Positions 25,253-34,297 of a stretch of 64,000 nucleotides of DNA are shown here, in pieces. This DNA comes from Companilactobacillus jidongensis (GTDB lineage: Bacteria > Bacillota > Bacilli > Lactobacillales > Lactobacillaceae). The notes beneath the pieces were generated by a model that saw only the letters and a list, made by a program, of their open reading frames with translations, did no database searches and was not told where the DNA came from. A program made the position numbers and the translations under genes. The number at the start of each line of letters is the position of its first letter. The stretch's first letter is position 1. The stretch lies in assembly GCF_003946575.1 (NCBI RefSeq), contig NZ_RHOP01000004.1:1-64000 (forward strand). Reading direction: 5' to 3'.

Positions 25253-26169
25253 TAATTTTTAAAAACAAATTCTCGATGATATTCCAAATACTCTTTTTTA
25301 GGAGAATAACGCTTATGCATTAAAAGTTTCTTATATTGATACTTAGAAAGTTTTTCAAATAATTCACTGTCTATCCGCTTTGAAATAATCATCTTACCCG
25401 CATCAGAATAAGTCACTAGTCCCTGTTCAAATGCATCCGCTAACCAATCAACCAAACAAAGTCCATTTTTGAAATCCATCCGTGCATTCTTATTAGAATT
25501 CCATGGAACAATTCGCACGACTGACAATTTATCGATATTATCTTCACTGGTAATCGCACACTTATAATTATAATTTGCTTCAATCAAATCAATGAACACT
25601 TTTGATGCGGGTTTAAATGTATCCATTTCTCCAATCTCATCTTCAACGAAGAATTCACCCATTTGCTCACTCTGATAAATATATGCGGCAAGTTTTTCTT
25701 CATTCTCAGTCAAAATCGAATTATCATTACACAATTCATTTTGGTATTCGATCAATCCGACAAAGTCCTCTTTAGTAACTTGGGTAATTCCGTTCATATT
25801 GAAGAAATTATTCCACAATCCACTATGTTTTTTAAAATGCCAATCAAAAGTCTCCAAGTCCGACTTGAATAGTTTGCGATTAAAGACAAATGGCTTTTCT
25901 ATTTTAATAATAGCCCGGGAAGTTTTCTTATTATCTTGAATCGTTTGACCAATTTCTCCAGCACCGAATAAATAAAACTGATTACGATATTCTGAACCAC
26001 CACCAGATCTGCGGTAGATAAATAAATCCCCTGGCCGTAATTTTTTATTCAAATCCTTACGCCAACTGTAAATTTTAAAATCCATGTCGTCATGATTAAC
26101 ATTTGAACCCGAATCAATCACGAAATAATTTGTTTTTGAATTATTTAATTCTTCATCATAATTTTGCAT
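25252..26169 (-). CDS. PUA/EVE-like plus degenerate HNH_2-type protein
   Basis: About 305 aa. The N-terminal half (NYFVIDSG..., KLRPGDLFIYRR, FYLFGAGEIGQ) looks like an EVE/YTH-type modified-base reader fold. The C-terminal half resembles an HNH_2 nuclease: YKCAITSEDNIDKLSVVRIVPWN, NGLCLVDWLADAFEQGLV, then KEYLEYHREFVF. The family usually shows AHIxPW and LHxLFD; here the first His is Arg and the second is replaced by Ala, so catalysis may be lost. I use the ATG at 26169. A -10 TATACT sits 6 nt upstream with no ribosome binding site, suggesting a leaderless mRNA. A host-defence role is inferred, not shown. Confidence 0.6.
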   Translation of the reverse strand: MQNYDEELNNSKTNYFVIDSGSNVNHDDMDFKIYSWRKDLNKKLRPGDLFIYRRSGGGSEYRNQFYLFGAGEIGQTIQDNKKTSRAIIKIEKPFVFNRKLFKSDLETFDWHFKKHSGLWNNFFNMNGITQVTKEDFVGLIEYQNELCNDNSILTENEEKLAAYIYQSEQMGEFFVEDEIGEMDTFKPASKVFIDLIEANYNYKCAITSEDNIDKLSVVRIVPWNSNKNARMDFKNGLCLVDWLADAFEQGLVTYSDAGKMIISKRIDSELFEKLSKYQYKKLLMHKRYSPKKEYLEYHREFVFKN

Positions 26170-26268
26170 ATCCGTAGTATAACATTTCAAAAAATTCTAC
26201 AATCGGCATCATAAATTATAAATAGATTTATACTAATCATAGAAACATTGGAAAAAGGAGTGAAGGAA

Positions 26269-28116
26269 ATGTTTAAAGATAAATATACAAGTTGGGACGC
26301 AACTTATGATGTTGCCGTATTAGGTTTCGGTGGTGCCGGTGCTACTGCTGCTCGATTTGCAGCAGATAATGGTGCCAAAGTATTGCTGGTCGATTCAGCT
26401 CCTGAGGGTCATGAAGGCGGTAATACTCGCTACGCTGGACAAGTTATTTCATCCGGTGACAGTCTTGACGACTTGAAAGAATACTATAAACAACTCGCTT
26501 ATCCACTTTCATATGACGAGAAATTGATGAATACATATGTTGAGGGATTATATAAGATTCCTGAATTTCTAGAGAAATACCTTGGTGTTAAACCATTCAT
26601 CATGGGCGAACACAAAGATTCTCCACTATATGCCGGCTTAAACTTTATGGCTCACGAATATCCTGAACTACCTGGTTCAAAGACTCACGAATTAGTTGCA
26701 GTTCATGAAGGAGTGGCAGATGCTGCCCTTTGGAAAAATTTGAGACAACAAGTTTTGGATCGTTCAGACCAAATCGATGTTTTGTATAACACACCTGCTG
26801 TCCATTTGATTCAAGATTCCAACAGCAAAAAAATTATTGGAGTTCAAATAAAACGTGATGGTAAGTTACTAGATATCAAAGCAAATCATGGTGTCATTCT
26901 GACAACTGGTGGATTTGAAAATAACTCTGAAATGGTCGAAACATACTTGGGTGAAACAAGCTTACACCCAATCGGTTCTCTCTATAATAAGGGTGCCGGT
27001 GTTTCAATGGCTGAGGATGTTGGAGCTAAGATGTATAACATGGCAAATTATGAATCTTATGGTATTTTCCATGGGCTAACACCTAAACCTGAAGAAGGAC
27101 AACGTGCTTTATTCATGCCATTTGATTGGCCAGCATTCCATCAAGGTAGTGTCTTTGTTGTCGGAGACGACGGAACACGTTACTTTGATGAGAATGAAAT
27201 CCACAGACACGGTCACATTCAAGATCATGGACAATGGAGAATCCCAAATGCTCAATTACATCCATATGTTGTCTTCGATCAGAAGAAATATGATGAATTA
27301 TCAAGTGATGAGAATGCCCCATATCCTGAATTCTTGAAGATAGTTATTAAGGCTGATAATTTAAATGATCTAGCTAAGGCTATGAATGTTGATGCTGACA
27401 AAATTAAAGGTACGATCAATGACTTCAATCACTTTGCAAAAGAAAAACGTGACTATGCTTTCAATCGTGATTCAGAAACATTGACTGCCTTTGATGATGG
27501 TCCTTTATATGCCGTTCCATTAGCTCAAGGACTATTGAATACCGTTGGTGGTCCTGTTCATAATGCAAAGGCTGAAGTAGTTGATGCAGATGGAAAAGTC
27601 ATCCCTAACTTATATGCTGCCGGTGAATTAGGCAGTATGATGGGACGTAAATATAATGGTGGTAGCAATCTTGCTGAAGACTTGATCATTGGTAAAATTG
27701 CTGGTGAAAATGCGGCTAAAGGCGTTACATCTGATTTAACCGGGTATGATGCTGAAACATCTGCTAGCCAACACGATGAACACAAAAGTAATGGTACATT
27801 AGGTTCAGATATTGCAGAAGATAATTTCGAAACTGGACCTAATCAATATTTGGGTAAATCAACCGCTGGCATGGGCAATGAAATAGTTGTTCGTGTAACT
27901 GTTGATGAAAATAATGATATTAAGAATGTTGAAATCCTGAAGCAGAGTGAGTCTGACGATTATGGTAAAAAAGCTGTTGAGCAATTGCCAAAAGATATCG
28001 TGGCTAAGAATTCTGTTGATGTGGATGCCATTTCTGGTGCATCTGCCTCTAGCCGTGCTATTAAGGAAGCCGTTAGTGATGCTTTGAAACATGCACAAAC
28101 TGAGGTCAAAGAATAA
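26269..28116 (+). CDS. fumarate reductase flavoprotein with FMN_bind domain
   Basis: About 615 aa. The FAD_binding_2 domain runs from about 12 to 480: dinucleotide motif VAVLGFGGAGATAARFA, GGNTRYAGQ near the FAD, active-site region HxxFDWPAFHQGSV and YNGGSNLAEDLIIGKIAG. An acidic linker contains DAETSASQHDEHK. The C-terminal FMN_bind domain (about 525-610) carries the ApbE acceptor DAISGASASS. There is no signal peptide, so this is a cytosolic soluble fumarate (or related enoate) reductase of the NADH-dependent type known from Klebsiella. The ATG at 26269 has AAGGAG 8 nt upstream. Covalent FMN would be installed by ApbE (13943). The donor may be the flavin reductase-PAS protein, whose tail repeats match the linker here. 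Confidence 0.92.
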   Translation: MFKDKYTSWDATYDVAVLGFGGAGATAARFAADNGAKVLLVDSAPEGHEGGNTRYAGQVISSGDSLDDLKEYYKQLAYPLSYDEKLMNTYVEGLYKIPEFLEKYLGVKPFIMGEHKDSPLYAGLNFMAHEYPELPGSKTHELVAVHEGVADAALWKNLRQQVLDRSDQIDVLYNTPAVHLIQDSNSKKIIGVQIKRDGKLLDIKANHGVILTTGGFENNSEMVETYLGETSLHPIGSLYNKGAGVSMAEDVGAKMYNMANYESYGIFHGLTPKPEEGQRALFMPFDWPAFHQGSVFVVGDDGTRYFDENEIHRHGHIQDHGQWRIPNAQLHPYVVFDQKKYDELSSDENAPYPEFLKIVIKADNLNDLAKAMNVDADKIKGTINDFNHFAKEKRDYAFNRDSETLTAFDDGPLYAVPLAQGLLNTVGGPVHNAKAEVVDADGKVIPNLYAAGELGSMMGRKYNGGSNLAEDLIIGKIAGENAAKGVTSDLTGYDAETSASQHDEHKSNGTLGSDIAEDNFETGPNQYLGKSTAGMGNEIVVRVTVDENNDIKNVEILKQSESDDYGKKAVEQLPKDIVAKNSVDVDAISGASASSRAIKEAVSDALKHAQTEVKE

Positions 28117-28125
28117 CTTATAATT

Positions 28126-28162
28126 TTAGGGGTCAGAAATTTTACAATTTCTGGCTCTTTTT
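28126..28162 (+). terminator. terminator of the fumarate reductase gene
   Basis: A stem GGGGTCAGAAATT/AATTTCTGGCTC with a 4-nt loop followed by TTTTTGTTTGG. Confidence 0.85.
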
Positions 28163-28227
28163 GTTTGGAAAACGTAATTTATTGTATGCAGTATTTGCTA
28201 CAATTATCTTAATATGGAGGAATTAAT

Positions 28228-29412
28228 ATGAAACTTCTACACACTGCTGACTGGCACATTGGACGTACACTGAATGGGTATTCATTATTGGACGAACAAA
28301 AGTATGCCTTCAAACAAATTTTACAGATTGCCAAAGACGAACAAGTCGACGGCGTTGTTATTGCTGGAGATATTTATGATCGTGCTATTCCAGGAACTGA
28401 CGCTATTACTACCTTGAATGAAATGTTCAAATCATTAAACATTGATAACAAATTCCCTATCTTTGCTATCTCAGGAAATCATGACGGTGCCAAGCGTTTA
28501 AACTACGGTCGTGATTGGATGCAATTCAATAATTTCCACATTAATACTTTGCTTAAAGAAGCTTTCACACCGGTAGAGACTCAGGATACACAAATATTTA
28601 TGTTACCGTTTTTCGATCCCATGGATGCTCGCGTTTATTATCAACAACAAGGCATGGCCGAAGAAAAGGTTAAAGATATTAAGACAATTGGGGATGCCAT
28701 GCAATTAGTTCTAGCAGATATATACGCTGAATTTGATCCTAACAAGAAGCATCTGTTAATTACTCACTTCGCAGTCTCAGCTAGTGCTGATAAGGAAATT
28801 GACTTAACTAGTGAAACCACTTCTAAGGTCGGTGGACTGCAAACTCTAACGGCTTCACAATTCGATAAGTTTGATTACGTTATGTTAGGACACATTCACA
28901 CAAAAAATGCTTCTCCTAGTCTCAATATCAGATATTCTGGTAGCCCTGTAAAATTCAATGTTAAAGAAGCCAAACCTGGATTAAAAAAGGGCGTCTACAT
29001 TGTTGATACCAATGAAGAAGCTACTAAAACCGACTTCCGAGAAATATTACCCGGCACTGACCTAATTCCACTTGAAGAAACTTGGGAAACTTTATTAGAT
29101 CCTGACTTTTATTCTAAGCAACCTGTGCGAAAAGACTGGTTCGCGATAACTATAAAAGATTTCGATCGTAGTCAACATACTTCAACTAATGTGCGTGCTC
29201 AATTACAAAATATTTATGGAACAGTTGTCGAACTCGATTACGATAATATTGCAAAAAAGTCAGACGAACAAAACACCTCAGAAAATATCAGCCAATTGAG
29301 CAATGAAGCAGTTGTCGGGCAATTTTTTGAATCCATTACTGGAGATCCATTATCAAAAACGCAAAAAGCATTAGTTGACGATATTTTTGTTGAATTAGAG
29401 AGAGGAGAATAG
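28228..29412 (+). CDS. sbcD: exonuclease subunit SbcD
   Basis: Mre11-type nuclease of the SbcCD complex, 394 aa, which cleaves DNA hairpins and protein-blocked ends. Metal motifs are visible: LHTADWHIGRTLNG (D-x-H) at the N-terminus, VVIAGDIYDRAIP (GD), ISGNHDGAKRL (GNHD), LITHFAV (H) and MLGHIHTKN (GHxH). GGAGG precedes the ATG. The sbcC gene follows after 2 nt, so the two subunits are co-translated from one operon. Confidence 0.97.
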   Translation: MKLLHTADWHIGRTLNGYSLLDEQKYAFKQILQIAKDEQVDGVVIAGDIYDRAIPGTDAITTLNEMFKSLNIDNKFPIFAISGNHDGAKRLNYGRDWMQFNNFHINTLLKEAFTPVETQDTQIFMLPFFDPMDARVYYQQQGMAEEKVKDIKTIGDAMQLVLADIYAEFDPNKKHLLITHFAVSASADKEIDLTSETTSKVGGLQTLTASQFDKFDYVMLGHIHTKNASPSLNIRYSGSPVKFNVKEAKPGLKKGVYIVDTNEEATKTDFREILPGTDLIPLEETWETLLDPDFYSKQPVRKDWFAITIKDFDRSQHTSTNVRAQLQNIYGTVVELDYDNIAKKSDEQNTSENISQLSNEAVVGQFFESITGDPLSKTQKALVDDIFVELERGE

Positions 29413-29414
29413 TT

Positions 29415-32400
29415 GTGAAACCTGTTTATCTAGAAATGAATTATTTTGGACCACATGAACATTCCATCATCGACTTCAGGCGCTTGGAAGAAGCCCCGAT
29501 ATTTTTAATTGGTGGTGATACTGGTGCTGGTAAATCCACAATTTTTGATGCGATGACCTTTGCCTTATTTGGCAGCACCACCAGTGACCGCAATGCCAAA
29601 GAAATGCGTAGTCAATTTGCTCCTGACGATAAGATCACTAGTGTTACTTTTTACTTTGAACAAGGGAATAATCTCTACAAAATAGTTCGCACGCCTGAAC
29701 AAGAATTAGCTAAAAAAAATAAAGGAACTGGTACAACCAAGAAAAAAACTACCGCCACTTTGAGTATCGTTGACAAAGTTGGTGGTGTTGAAATTCAAAG
29801 TATCGCCAGCAAACCCATGGATGTCGGCAATGAAATAGCTGATATTCTTAATCTCTCAGCTGATCAATTCAAAAAAATCATCCTACTACCACAGAATGAC
29901 TTCTCAGAATTCTTGAAGTCTCCTACTAACAATAAAGAGACTATTCTCAAAAAAATTTTTGGTACACAAATATTTAGTGACTTTACCAACAAACTAAAAG
30001 AAAACTACGATGCCGTCAAACAACAAAGTTCAGATTTCGAAACTGAGTTAAAAACTCAAATCAACTCAATGAATCTAAGTGATGAAGAATTAGAATCTCT
30101 AGGGCAAGTCGCTGACGATCAACAAGTTGCCTTACTCAAAGAATTCGTAGACAAGCGCAAGACCGCTATGGCGCAATCCCAAACTGCTTCTGATAAAAGT
30201 AAAAAAGCAATGGATACCGCTGATGAGAAACTACAAAAAGCTAATAGTATTGCGCAACAATTCGAACAACTAGCTGAACTAAAAAAATCTTATCAAGAAA
30301 ATATTGTCGATAGAACTTCAGAAATAAACCACTACAAACAGCATATTTCAGAATTAGACTGGGCCAATGGATTCAAAGACACAATACGTGATTTAGATCG
30401 AACTAAACGCGAGCATGCACAGAGTTCTCACGATGAACAAACTCTGCAAGAGCAGTTAGAAACTGTTCAAATTCAATTTGATTCTGTTCAAAAGAAGCTA
30501 ACTGATTTAACTGACAGATCTGATGAATTCGATGCCAAACATAAACGTCTAGATGTACTAGCTAATCTAATTCCTGCAGTAATCCGTTATGAAGAATTAA
30601 TTAAGAATCTTGAAACAATCAGGCCACAAATCGCAGAATTGAATAAAAAGATCGACGAACAAACTGCTATCTCTGCTTCACTGACTGATGAAATCAAAAC
30701 TAAACAAGCTAATTTGCTTTCTATTGAAAATCTACAAAAACAAAAAGATGCCGTCTCACATGAAAAAGAAACTTTAGTCGACATTCTTTCTCCTGTTAAA
30801 AACCAACAGGACAGTTTGAAAACAGAAATCACCGAATTCGAACGTAAAATTGTTAAATTAAATGATGAATATCAACAGAAGCAAGCTCACTTAGATGCGA
30901 CTAAAAAAGATTATCAACAAAAAATCGGTACTAGACAATCACTGATGATTGCTCAATTACGACAAGAACTAGTCGCTGGCGAACCCTGCGCTGTCTGTGG
31001 TTCTACAGAACATCCCACAGCCACTTTGACTGTTAAAGCTGATGAAACTGAACTAAAGAAATCTATGGAAGAAGTTGATGAATCTCAAAAAGCTTATGCT
31101 GCTTCTGAAAACAGTTTAAAAATTGCTCGGGACAACTTAGATGAATTCAACAAAACACTAGCTGATAAAAAAACTGAATTAGCTGAAGTAACAAAACAAC
31201 TGAATGATAAATATCAAAAGCTAGTAGACACCTCTGAGTTGAACTTTCCTGATAAATTTGAAATGAATGATGTTAAAAATATTTTTGATAAAAAAATTAA
31301 TGACATCGAAAACAGCCTCACTAAGGCACGCAATTTAGCTAAAGAAATTCAGAATTTGACAGAACAACTAGATCATAATAATCAACAAATCACAAAAATT
31401 CAGTTAAATCTGACGGAAAACAAATCTAAACAAGCCACCTACTCTGCTGATTTGAAACAAGTAACTGCAGATATCGATACTGAAAATGAAAAAAATAGTT
31501 CCGATCTAAATGAAGAAAAAACTCAGTTGAATCAGGAAATTAGAGACTATGATAAGGAGTTAAAAGAATCTCAAGACAAAGTACATCAGAGTGAAATATC
31601 TTTAAAGACTGGTAAGACCCAACTTGCGGATATTGAAAAGCAAATTAAGAAGCAAGCTGCAGTAATGGAACAACTACAAGATAATCTAACAACAGCTCTC
31701 AATTCCGAAGATGCCAAAACCAATAATTACGATATTTTGAATAATTGGATCTCTGAACTGAATGCTGATAAATATACAAATATTCAGAAGAATATTTCTC
31801 AATACAACAAAGAAAAAGAAATGCTAGACGCCGATATCAAAAAAATATCTGTCTCATTAACTAACGTTAAAGTACCTGATCTTGAAATATTGAAACAAAA
31901 CTTAGCTGAACAAAAAACCGCCAATAACATTGCTGTTACTAGAGCGGCTCAATTGAAATTGACTTTTGATAATACTGCTAAAATCTTTAAACGGATTCAA
32001 AAAATTGTTACTGATCAAAGTAGCTTCTCTAAAAAACTCACCGAAATAACTAGTCTATATAACGTTATCACCGGTAAGGATGGCAATGATGACAAACTAA
32101 AGCTAGAAACATATGTTGTTCAAAACTATCTGCGTAAAGTTCTAGATTATGCCAATTCCCACTTCATCAATCTATTATCAAACAATCGTTATACATTTGA
32201 ATTATCTAGTCAAGGATCTGACAAACGTACTGATCATGGTTTAGATATTAACGTTTATGATAATGAAACTGGAGCGATGCGTTCATCCGACACCCTATCT
32301 GGTGGTGAAACCTTTATCGCTGCCTTGTCGATTGCCTTATCATTAAGTGAGGTCGTACAATCCTCTACCAATGGTGTACAGATCGATGCCCTATTCATTG

Positions 32401-32588
32401 ATGAAGGCTTCGGTTCACTCGATCATGAGACCTTAAGTAAAGCTATGACAGCCCTAGAAACAATCGGAGAAAACCGTATGGTCGGTGTGATCAGTCACAT
32501 TGAAACTATGAAGGCTACTATCGGCCAACAAGTTCTGATCAAGAAGGTCGGCGATGGTAGGAGTACAGTTGAAATTGTTACAAAATAG
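29415..32588 (+). CDS. sbcC: exonuclease subunit SbcC (GTG start)
   Basis: SMC/Rad50-type ATPase of 1057 aa. Walker A is GGDTGAGKSTIFDAM near 34-48. Two long coiled coils flank the zinc hook EPCAVCGSTEHP near 510-520. The C-terminus holds the signature LSGGETFIAALSIALSLSE and Walker B ALFIDEGFGSLD. The start is GTG at 29415 with AGAGGAG upstream. With SbcD it forms the hairpin and DNA-end processing complex. The A-rich coiled-coil region has no frame break. Confidence 0.97.
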   Translation: MKPVYLEMNYFGPHEHSIIDFRRLEEAPIFLIGGDTGAGKSTIFDAMTFALFGSTTSDRNAKEMRSQFAPDDKITSVTFYFEQGNNLYKIVRTPEQELAKKNKGTGTTKKKTTATLSIVDKVGGVEIQSIASKPMDVGNEIADILNLSADQFKKIILLPQNDFSEFLKSPTNNKETILKKIFGTQIFSDFTNKLKENYDAVKQQSSDFETELKTQINSMNLSDEELESLGQVADDQQVALLKEFVDKRKTAMAQSQTASDKSKKAMDTADEKLQKANSIAQQFEQLAELKKSYQENIVDRTSEINHYKQHISELDWANGFKDTIRDLDRTKREHAQSSHDEQTLQEQLETVQIQFDSVQKKLTDLTDRSDEFDAKHKRLDVLANLIPAVIRYEELIKNLETIRPQIAELNKKIDEQTAISASLTDEIKTKQANLLSIENLQKQKDAVSHEKETLVDILSPVKNQQDSLKTEITEFERKIVKLNDEYQQKQAHLDATKKDYQQKIGTRQSLMIAQLRQELVAGEPCAVCGSTEHPTATLTVKADETELKKSMEEVDESQKAYAASENSLKIARDNLDEFNKTLADKKTELAEVTKQLNDKYQKLVDTSELNFPDKFEMNDVKNIFDKKINDIENSLTKARNLAKEIQNLTEQLDHNNQQITKIQLNLTENKSKQATYSADLKQVTADIDTENEKNSSDLNEEKTQLNQEIRDYDKELKESQDKVHQSEISLKTGKTQLADIEKQIKKQAAVMEQLQDNLTTALNSEDAKTNNYDILNNWISELNADKYTNIQKNISQYNKEKEMLDADIKKISVSLTNVKVPDLEILKQNLAEQKTANNIAVTRAAQLKLTFDNTAKIFKRIQKIVTDQSSFSKKLTEITSLYNVITGKDGNDDKLKLETYVVQNYLRKVLDYANSHFINLLSNNRYTFELSSQGSDKRTDHGLDINVYDNETGAMRSSDTLSGGETFIAALSIALSLSEVVQSSTNGVQIDALFIDEGFGSLDHETLSKAMTALETIGENRMVGVISHIETMKATIGQQVLIKKVGDGRSTVEIVTK

Positions 32589-32633
32589 GATTTAATATAA
32601 TTGAGGATTACAAAAATTCAGGGAGGGATTTTT

Positions 32634-33719
32634 ATGAATCAACAAGCATGGGTTCCAATACCTGCTGTACTCTATTGGCTGTGGCTGATTCCAATATTCT
32701 TTGGAATCAGCTTTGGCGTAGCTTATCATCATGAAAAAAGGCGATTAAGCAATGGAATCTGGTTTAACTTATTCCTATATTCTTTTTTACCAGTAACCGC
32801 AATGACAATTCTGGGAACAGATAATCATCCACTTATTATTGTTAGTGTCGCAATATTTGTAATATTTCTACTATTTGTGGGTGTCGCGTTTGCCTTGCAG
32901 GCCTTGTTATTATTGTGGAATGCCTGGATTGTTTGGAAACGTGAGAGTCATTCGTTGGCAAATATGCTGACCCTGGTACTCGGAATTGCAATTTTGATTC
33001 TGCCGTTCTTTTCCGGATGGCTATCAACACATCTGCCAGCTCTTGCCGTAGAATACATTACTTTAACTGTTAACTTCATTCTATTTTACGTACTATTCTG
33101 GTTCTACAATTACCTGACTATGCTTGTGTTATACCAATTCAATCATCCCAAGTATAATCAAGATTACATCATCGTCCTTGGTGCCGGATTATTGAATGGA
33201 GACCAAGTTTCACCTCTATTGGGACAACGTATAGACCGGGGATTAACTTTCTACCGTAAGCAAATCAAGAAAACTGGTAAAATTGCCAAGATGATTTTTT
33301 CTGGTGGACAAGGTGGAGACGAAAAAATCCCTGAAGGTACCGCTATGTTAAGTTATGCCTTGAAACAGGGATTACCAAAAACTGACGGATTGGCTGAAGT
33401 AGAGTCTACAAATACTTATCAAAATATGATCTATTCTAAAAAAATAATTGATGAAGATAACGATAATAATGATTCCAAAGCAATCTTCGTAACCAATGGA
33501 TATCACACCTTCCGTGCCGGGATGGTTGCCAAACAAGCTGGATTAAAGGCTGATGGAATTGGGGCTCACACTGCTAAGTTCTTCTTGCCTAATGCCATTA
33601 TTCGTGAGTATATTGCAATATTCATGCGCAATAAATATTGGCATGCGGCTGCTATTGTGTTGATTGTTATTGGATCCGGTGTACTTACTTGGATCAGTTA
33701 CAGATATGGTGGCAAATAA
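32634..33719 (+). CDS. YdcF/SanA family membrane protein (DUF218)
   Basis: About 361 aa with roughly five to six N-terminal membrane segments (about 10-165). A cytosolic-or-outer DUF218 domain follows (about 180-330: DYIIVLGAGLLNGDQVSPLLGQRIDRG, SGGQGGDEKIPEG, ESTNTYQNM, VTNGYHTFRA). A last membrane helix lies at the C-terminus. The ATG at 32634 has GGGAGGG 6 nt upstream. The family is linked to envelope or vancomycin-sensitivity phenotypes in other bacteria; the reaction is not known. It overlaps the following kinase gene in TAATG, so the two are coupled. Confidence 0.85.
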   Translation: MNQQAWVPIPAVLYWLWLIPIFFGISFGVAYHHEKRRLSNGIWFNLFLYSFLPVTAMTILGTDNHPLIIVSVAIFVIFLLFVGVAFALQALLLLWNAWIVWKRESHSLANMLTLVLGIAILILPFFSGWLSTHLPALAVEYITLTVNFILFYVLFWFYNYLTMLVLYQFNHPKYNQDYIIVLGAGLLNGDQVSPLLGQRIDRGLTFYRKQIKKTGKIAKMIFSGGQGGDEKIPEGTAMLSYALKQGLPKTDGLAEVESTNTYQNMIYSKKIIDEDNDNNDSKAIFVTNGYHTFRAGMVAKQAGLKADGIGAHTAKFFLPNAIIREYIAIFMRNKYWHAAAIVLIVIGSGVLTWISYRYGGK

Positions 33720-34252
33720 TGAAGAGTAAAGTCATCGTCGTTAGTGGCGTAACTGCTGGTGGTAAAACAACATTGATCAATGCAATTAAAAAGCAATTAA
33801 ACAATTGCTCGATAGTGTCATTTGATGATTACAGTATTGATGCACTACCATCAGCACCCGATATTTTTACACCCGTTAAAGAAACTGTAAATCAATATGA
33901 TATTTCCGACCTGCTTGACGATTTGAAAGAAAAGCTAGATAAATTTGAATATATCTTAGTAGATTTTCCTTTTGCTAAAAGGCATAAGAATCTTAATCCT
34001 TATATTGACCTATCAATATATATCAACACTCCCTTGGATATTGCGCTAGCACGTGGCATTCTACGTGACTACTCTGATGGAGAAAATATATCGGCTGTGT
34101 TTGACTGGTTAAACATATATCTGGATAAAGCCCGCCCTGTGTTTGTGGATTTTCAAGATTATGTTATGAATAGTGCTGATTTGGTTATTGACGGCTCTTT
34201 GGAATTAGATAAGAAGTTGGAGATTGCTGAAAGTAAAATAAATGGTATTTAA
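33719..34252 (+). CDS. P-loop nucleoside/uridine kinase-like protein
   Basis: A 177-aa cytosolic P-loop kinase with Walker A VSGVTAGGKTT at residues 8-18, FDDYSID near 39 and VDFPFAKRH near 88 as the acidic and LID-type regions. It resembles uridine kinase-like AAA_17/33 proteins that are often annotated only as nucleoside kinase. Its ATG overlaps the stop of the YdcF gene (TAATG) with GGTGG just upstream. The substrate is not assignable. A bidirectional terminator follows. Confidence 0.75.
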   Translation: MKSKVIVVSGVTAGGKTTLINAIKKQLNNCSIVSFDDYSIDALPSAPDIFTPVKETVNQYDISDLLDDLKEKLDKFEYILVDFPFAKRHKNLNPYIDLSIYINTPLDIALARGILRDYSDGENISAVFDWLNIYLDKARPVFVDFQDYVMNSADLVIDGSLELDKKLEIAESKINGI

Positions 34253-34297
34253 AAAGAATTGTAGAAATCTATTAAATTGGATTCTACAATTCTTTTT
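34251..34297. terminator. bidirectional terminator
   Basis: A stem AAAAAGAATTGTAGAA with TTCTACAATTCTTTTT around a 13-nt loop, between the kinase gene and the convergent Mrr gene. Confidence 0.92.

Noticed and set aside
25252-26169. Active HNH homing endonuclease
   Set aside because: Key His residues of the HNH motif are replaced and there is no intron or intein context.
31000-32100. Dense A-rich, repeat-like DNA in the middle of sbcC
   Set aside because: It is the coding sequence of the long coiled coils of SbcC and the reading frame is intact.
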